Assembly: GCA_003505715.1 (NCBI GenBank)
Contig: DNXU01000613.1
Location: 1-7,657, forward strand
DNA length: 7,657 nt
Reading direction: 5' to 3'
Source of the DNA: Cyanobacteria bacterium UBA8803
GTDB lineage: Bacteria > Cyanobacteriota > Cyanobacteriia > Cyanobacteriales > Coleofasciculaceae
The position numbers and the translations under genes are program-made. This document shows, in pieces, positions 5,887 through 7,657 of this stretch (its first letter is position 1; each line of letters begins with the position of its first letter). The notes below the pieces were generated by a model that saw nothing but the letters and a program-made list of their open reading frames with translations, ran no database searches and was not told where the DNA came from.

Positions 5887-6010
5887 TACTCTCTCCTAAT
5901 CCTTTTGACAGGCCCTTGAGGCAGGAGTCAGGAATTTTAGAGATAATCGGATGAGGGATGAGTAATTTGTAAGTTGAGCCTTTGGTAATGAGACCCAACT
6001 CTGGTTATCC

Positions 6011-7519
6011 TCAAGTTTGGCAATTTCTAAAGTAGAGCTGACTCAATTCTGCAAGAGAAATATCATTTGCTGGTTGTGGATTTTGGAAGTAGGAATGGAT
6101 AGGGAGCAGATCTCTACCAAGGTTAGTTCGTGGTGAGGACAACACCTGCTCGATTAAGGACAGATAGCCTTTGGCCGTACTCTCCCATGTATACTTACTC
6201 AGCACTCGTTGCTTAGCACTTTGGGCAAAACGCTCCCACTCTCCTTCATGGCAAAGCAACCGCTCCAAACCCCGGGCAATATCTGCCGGGTCATCTGGAT
6301 TAACCAAAACCCCGTATTCTCGATCTCCTTCTCGCAAACTCTCAATGATGCCACCGTTTTGAGTCACCACCAACGCCAGTCCAGCAGCAGCGGCTTCTAA
6401 GGGAGCGAGGCCAAAAGGTTCAAAGAGGGAGGTGAGTGCAAATACCGAGCGGCGTTTAGCAAGAAAGCGATAAGTGGCAGCTAGTGCGGGTTGATCGGGT
6501 ACGCAAAAGGCGCTAATTTTCCCCCACAAGTTGCTAGCTTTTACTACCTCACGGATCGGAGCTAGCACCTTTTGTTCGGTCTGTTCGTCCTTAGCCTTCT
6601 CGTATAAGGCTTTGTCCAGTCCAGCTGTAATCAGCACTACATTAGCTCGCTCTTGCAGGATTGGACTGTGGGCAAAGGCTTGTACTAGTCCTAAGAGATT
6701 CTTTTTGGGATCTAATCGGCTTGATGCCAGGATAACCGGAAAACCCCGCCGCAGCTCGGCGATATCTCGTGCCAGTCGCTCCTCAACTAACTGGTAGGTC
6801 GCCTCCTCATTGTAGGCGCGAGCCTCAGCACTGAACATGGATGGGTCTACTCCCGGTGGGACGATCGCAAAGCGAGCATCATCGTCCACATCAATGGCTC
6901 CTCGATAGGCAAGATGGCCGTATTGTTTGAAGCGTTCCTGGAGGGTATTAGTAATGTTGACAGCTGAGCGATTCATACTCAAGCGTTCGACCACTAAGCG
7001 GCGTCCGAAGTAGTAATAATCGTTAAGCTGGCTCAGATTATCTGGAGTGATGTTCATTTTATCCATCTTCTGAGCACCAAGGGAATGAGCCGTGAAGGTG
7101 AAGGGTAGACCCGTCTTATCTTCAATTAGGACGCCGCACAATCCTCCATCGCTGTAATGGGCGGTCATAATGTCGGGCAAACCACCCTGCTCTCGATAAA
7201 ATTTTAGGATGTTGGGCACCCAATCCTGGACGAGATGGGGCCAAAGTAACTCTTTGCGCAGGAATTCTTTTGGTCCGGCAGGCAACCTGACGATCCGGAC
7301 GTTATCCACACCGGGATAAGCATCAAAGGGTTCCGCAAATCCTGACCACTCCGGGTCAATGATTTGGCGGGTGAGAATATCAACGCTGTGACCCTGCGCA
7401 GCGATCGCCAGAGCCACTTCCTTGACGTAGACCAATTGACCGCCAAAATCCGGATGTTCTGTTATGTAGCGATCGTTTGGGTCGAAGTTGCCCTGAGGGT
7501 TGAGAAATCCAATGTGCAT
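6011..7519 (-). CDS. sucrose-phosphate synthase-like GT4 glycosyltransferase
   Basis: A 502-aa GT4 protein that closely follows the Halothermothrix orenii sucrose-phosphate synthase as I remember it, from the opening FLNPQGNFDP (5-14) and FGGQLVYVKEV (25-35) to the tail YFQNPQPAND (477-486). It would join glucose from UDP- or ADP-glucose to fructose-6-phosphate, giving sucrose-6-phosphate in the cytosol. Visible sites are GGQ (26-28), KELLWP (89-94, K89 possibly contacting the phosphate), HYSDGGL (121-127), TAHSLGAQK (143-151, H145), SSRLDPKKN (266-274, R268 and K273) and the E-X7-E pair E367/E375 in FEPFGLAPLE. No phosphatase (HAD) domain is fused, unlike the long cyanobacterial SPS, and no separate sucrose-phosphatase gene is in view. 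A related GT4 sugar-phosphate synthase such as mannosylfructose-phosphate synthase is the main alternative. The ATG lacks a Shine-Dalgarno; start choice rests on the homologous N-terminus. Confidence 0.88.
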   Translation of the reverse strand: MHIGFLNPQGNFDPNDRYITEHPDFGGQLVYVKEVALAIAAQGHSVDILTRQIIDPEWSGFAEPFDAYPGVDNVRIVRLPAGPKEFLRKELLWPHLVQDWVPNILKFYREQGGLPDIMTAHYSDGGLCGVLIEDKTGLPFTFTAHSLGAQKMDKMNITPDNLSQLNDYYYFGRRLVVERLSMNRSAVNITNTLQERFKQYGHLAYRGAIDVDDDARFAIVPPGVDPSMFSAEARAYNEEATYQLVEERLARDIAELRRGFPVILASSRLDPKKNLLGLVQAFAHSPILQERANVVLITAGLDKALYEKAKDEQTEQKVLAPIREVVKASNLWGKISAFCVPDQPALAATYRFLAKRRSVFALTSLFEPFGLAPLEAAAAGLALVVTQNGGIIESLREGDREYGVLVNPDDPADIARGLERLLCHEGEWERFAQSAKQRVLSKYTWESTAKGYLSLIEQVLSSPRTNLGRDLLPIHSYFQNPQPANDISLAELSQLYFRNCQT

Positions 7520-7551
7520 CGAGAGATGGTAATAAGGCTTAATTTGTGTCA

Positions 7552-7594
7552 GGCAACTTACGGTCTAGTACGCAGGTCTGTGCGATAAGTTACC
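7552..7594. promoter_or_regulatory. nested inverted repeat upstream of the SPS-like gene
   Basis: GGCAACTTA (7552-7560) and TAAGTTACC (7586-7594) are inverted arms matching at eight of nine positions. Inside them CGCA (7571-7574) can pair with TGCG (7581-7584). The structure lies 33-75 bp before the SPS-like ATG, in the expected promoter or leader zone. It may be an operator or a 5' UTR hairpin, or chance. No convincing -35/-10 pair was found here. Confidence 0.35.
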
Positions 7595-7657
7595 AAACAT
7601 AATGATACTTGGGCGATCGCTAACCTTGGGAGGGATAATACCAAATCCGCTGCCATT

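Larger units (their letters stand above)
2135..7620. repeat. HIP1 octamers (GCGATCGC), nine dispersed copies
   Basis: Perfect GCGATCGC palindromes start at 2135, 2206, 2739, 3482, 4947, 5064, 5862, 7401 and 7613. They occur in coding and intergenic DNA alike, which is the usual HIP1 pattern of cyanobacterial chromosomes. The first 2.1 kb, which includes glgA, has only near matches. This is the strongest composition evidence for the host lineage. Confidence 0.9.

Noticed and set aside
5949..5962. Tandem GGATGAG GGATGAG between the SPS-like and SGNH genes
   Set aside because: Two copies of a 7-mer are within chance plus slippage, and nothing else supports a site there.
1..7657. CRISPR array, tRNA or rRNA gene, transposase or defence system
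   Set aside because: No regularly spaced long repeats, no tRNA-like cloverleaf and no protein with transposase or defence motifs were seen on either strand.

Overview
This window most likely comes from a filamentous cyanobacterium of the Oscillatoriales type. At least nine perfect copies of the HIP1 octamer GCGATCGC occur in 7.7 kb, far above chance. GlgA closely resembles the cyanobacterial Sll1393-type enzyme as I remember it, and the intergenic repeats look like those of cyanobacterial genomes. The genus is not proven.

Layout: a period-8 tandem repeat (1-32) lies just 3' of glgA (39-1514, minus), a GT5 glycogen synthase. Upstream of glgA is a DUF29 gene (1623-2081, minus). A 212-bp divergent spacer (2082-2293) separates it from a GH57-family protein (2294-3793, plus). 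The spacer holds a direct repeat, a near-palindrome and one arm of a perfect 15-bp inverted repeat; the other arm lies inside the GH57 gene, so the pair brackets its ribosome binding site and start codon. The GH57 stop codon touches a roughly 206-bp MITE-like element (3792-3997), and a second GC-rich inverted repeat follows (4094-4160). Then come three minus-strand genes: an unrecognised 117-aa protein (4195-4548), an SGNH/GDSL hydrolase with a long N-terminal extension (4722-5873), and a GT4 glycosyltransferase of the sucrose-phosphate synthase type (6011-7519).

Three genes concern alpha-glucan or sucrose metabolism. GlgA commits ADP-glucose to glycogen, the GH57 protein probably acts on alpha-glucans, and the SPS-like enzyme would send sugar nucleotide and fructose-6-phosphate to sucrose, a compatible solute in cyanobacteria. 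The genes lie on both strands with sizeable gaps, so this is a loose neighbourhood rather than one operon. No CRISPR array, tRNA, rRNA, transposase, phage gene or defence gene was seen. The most unusual signals are non-coding: the hairpin around the GH57 start, the MITE-like element at its stop, and a well-placed Shine-Dalgarno sequence that serves a 13-codon out-of-frame ORF overlapping the SGNH start.
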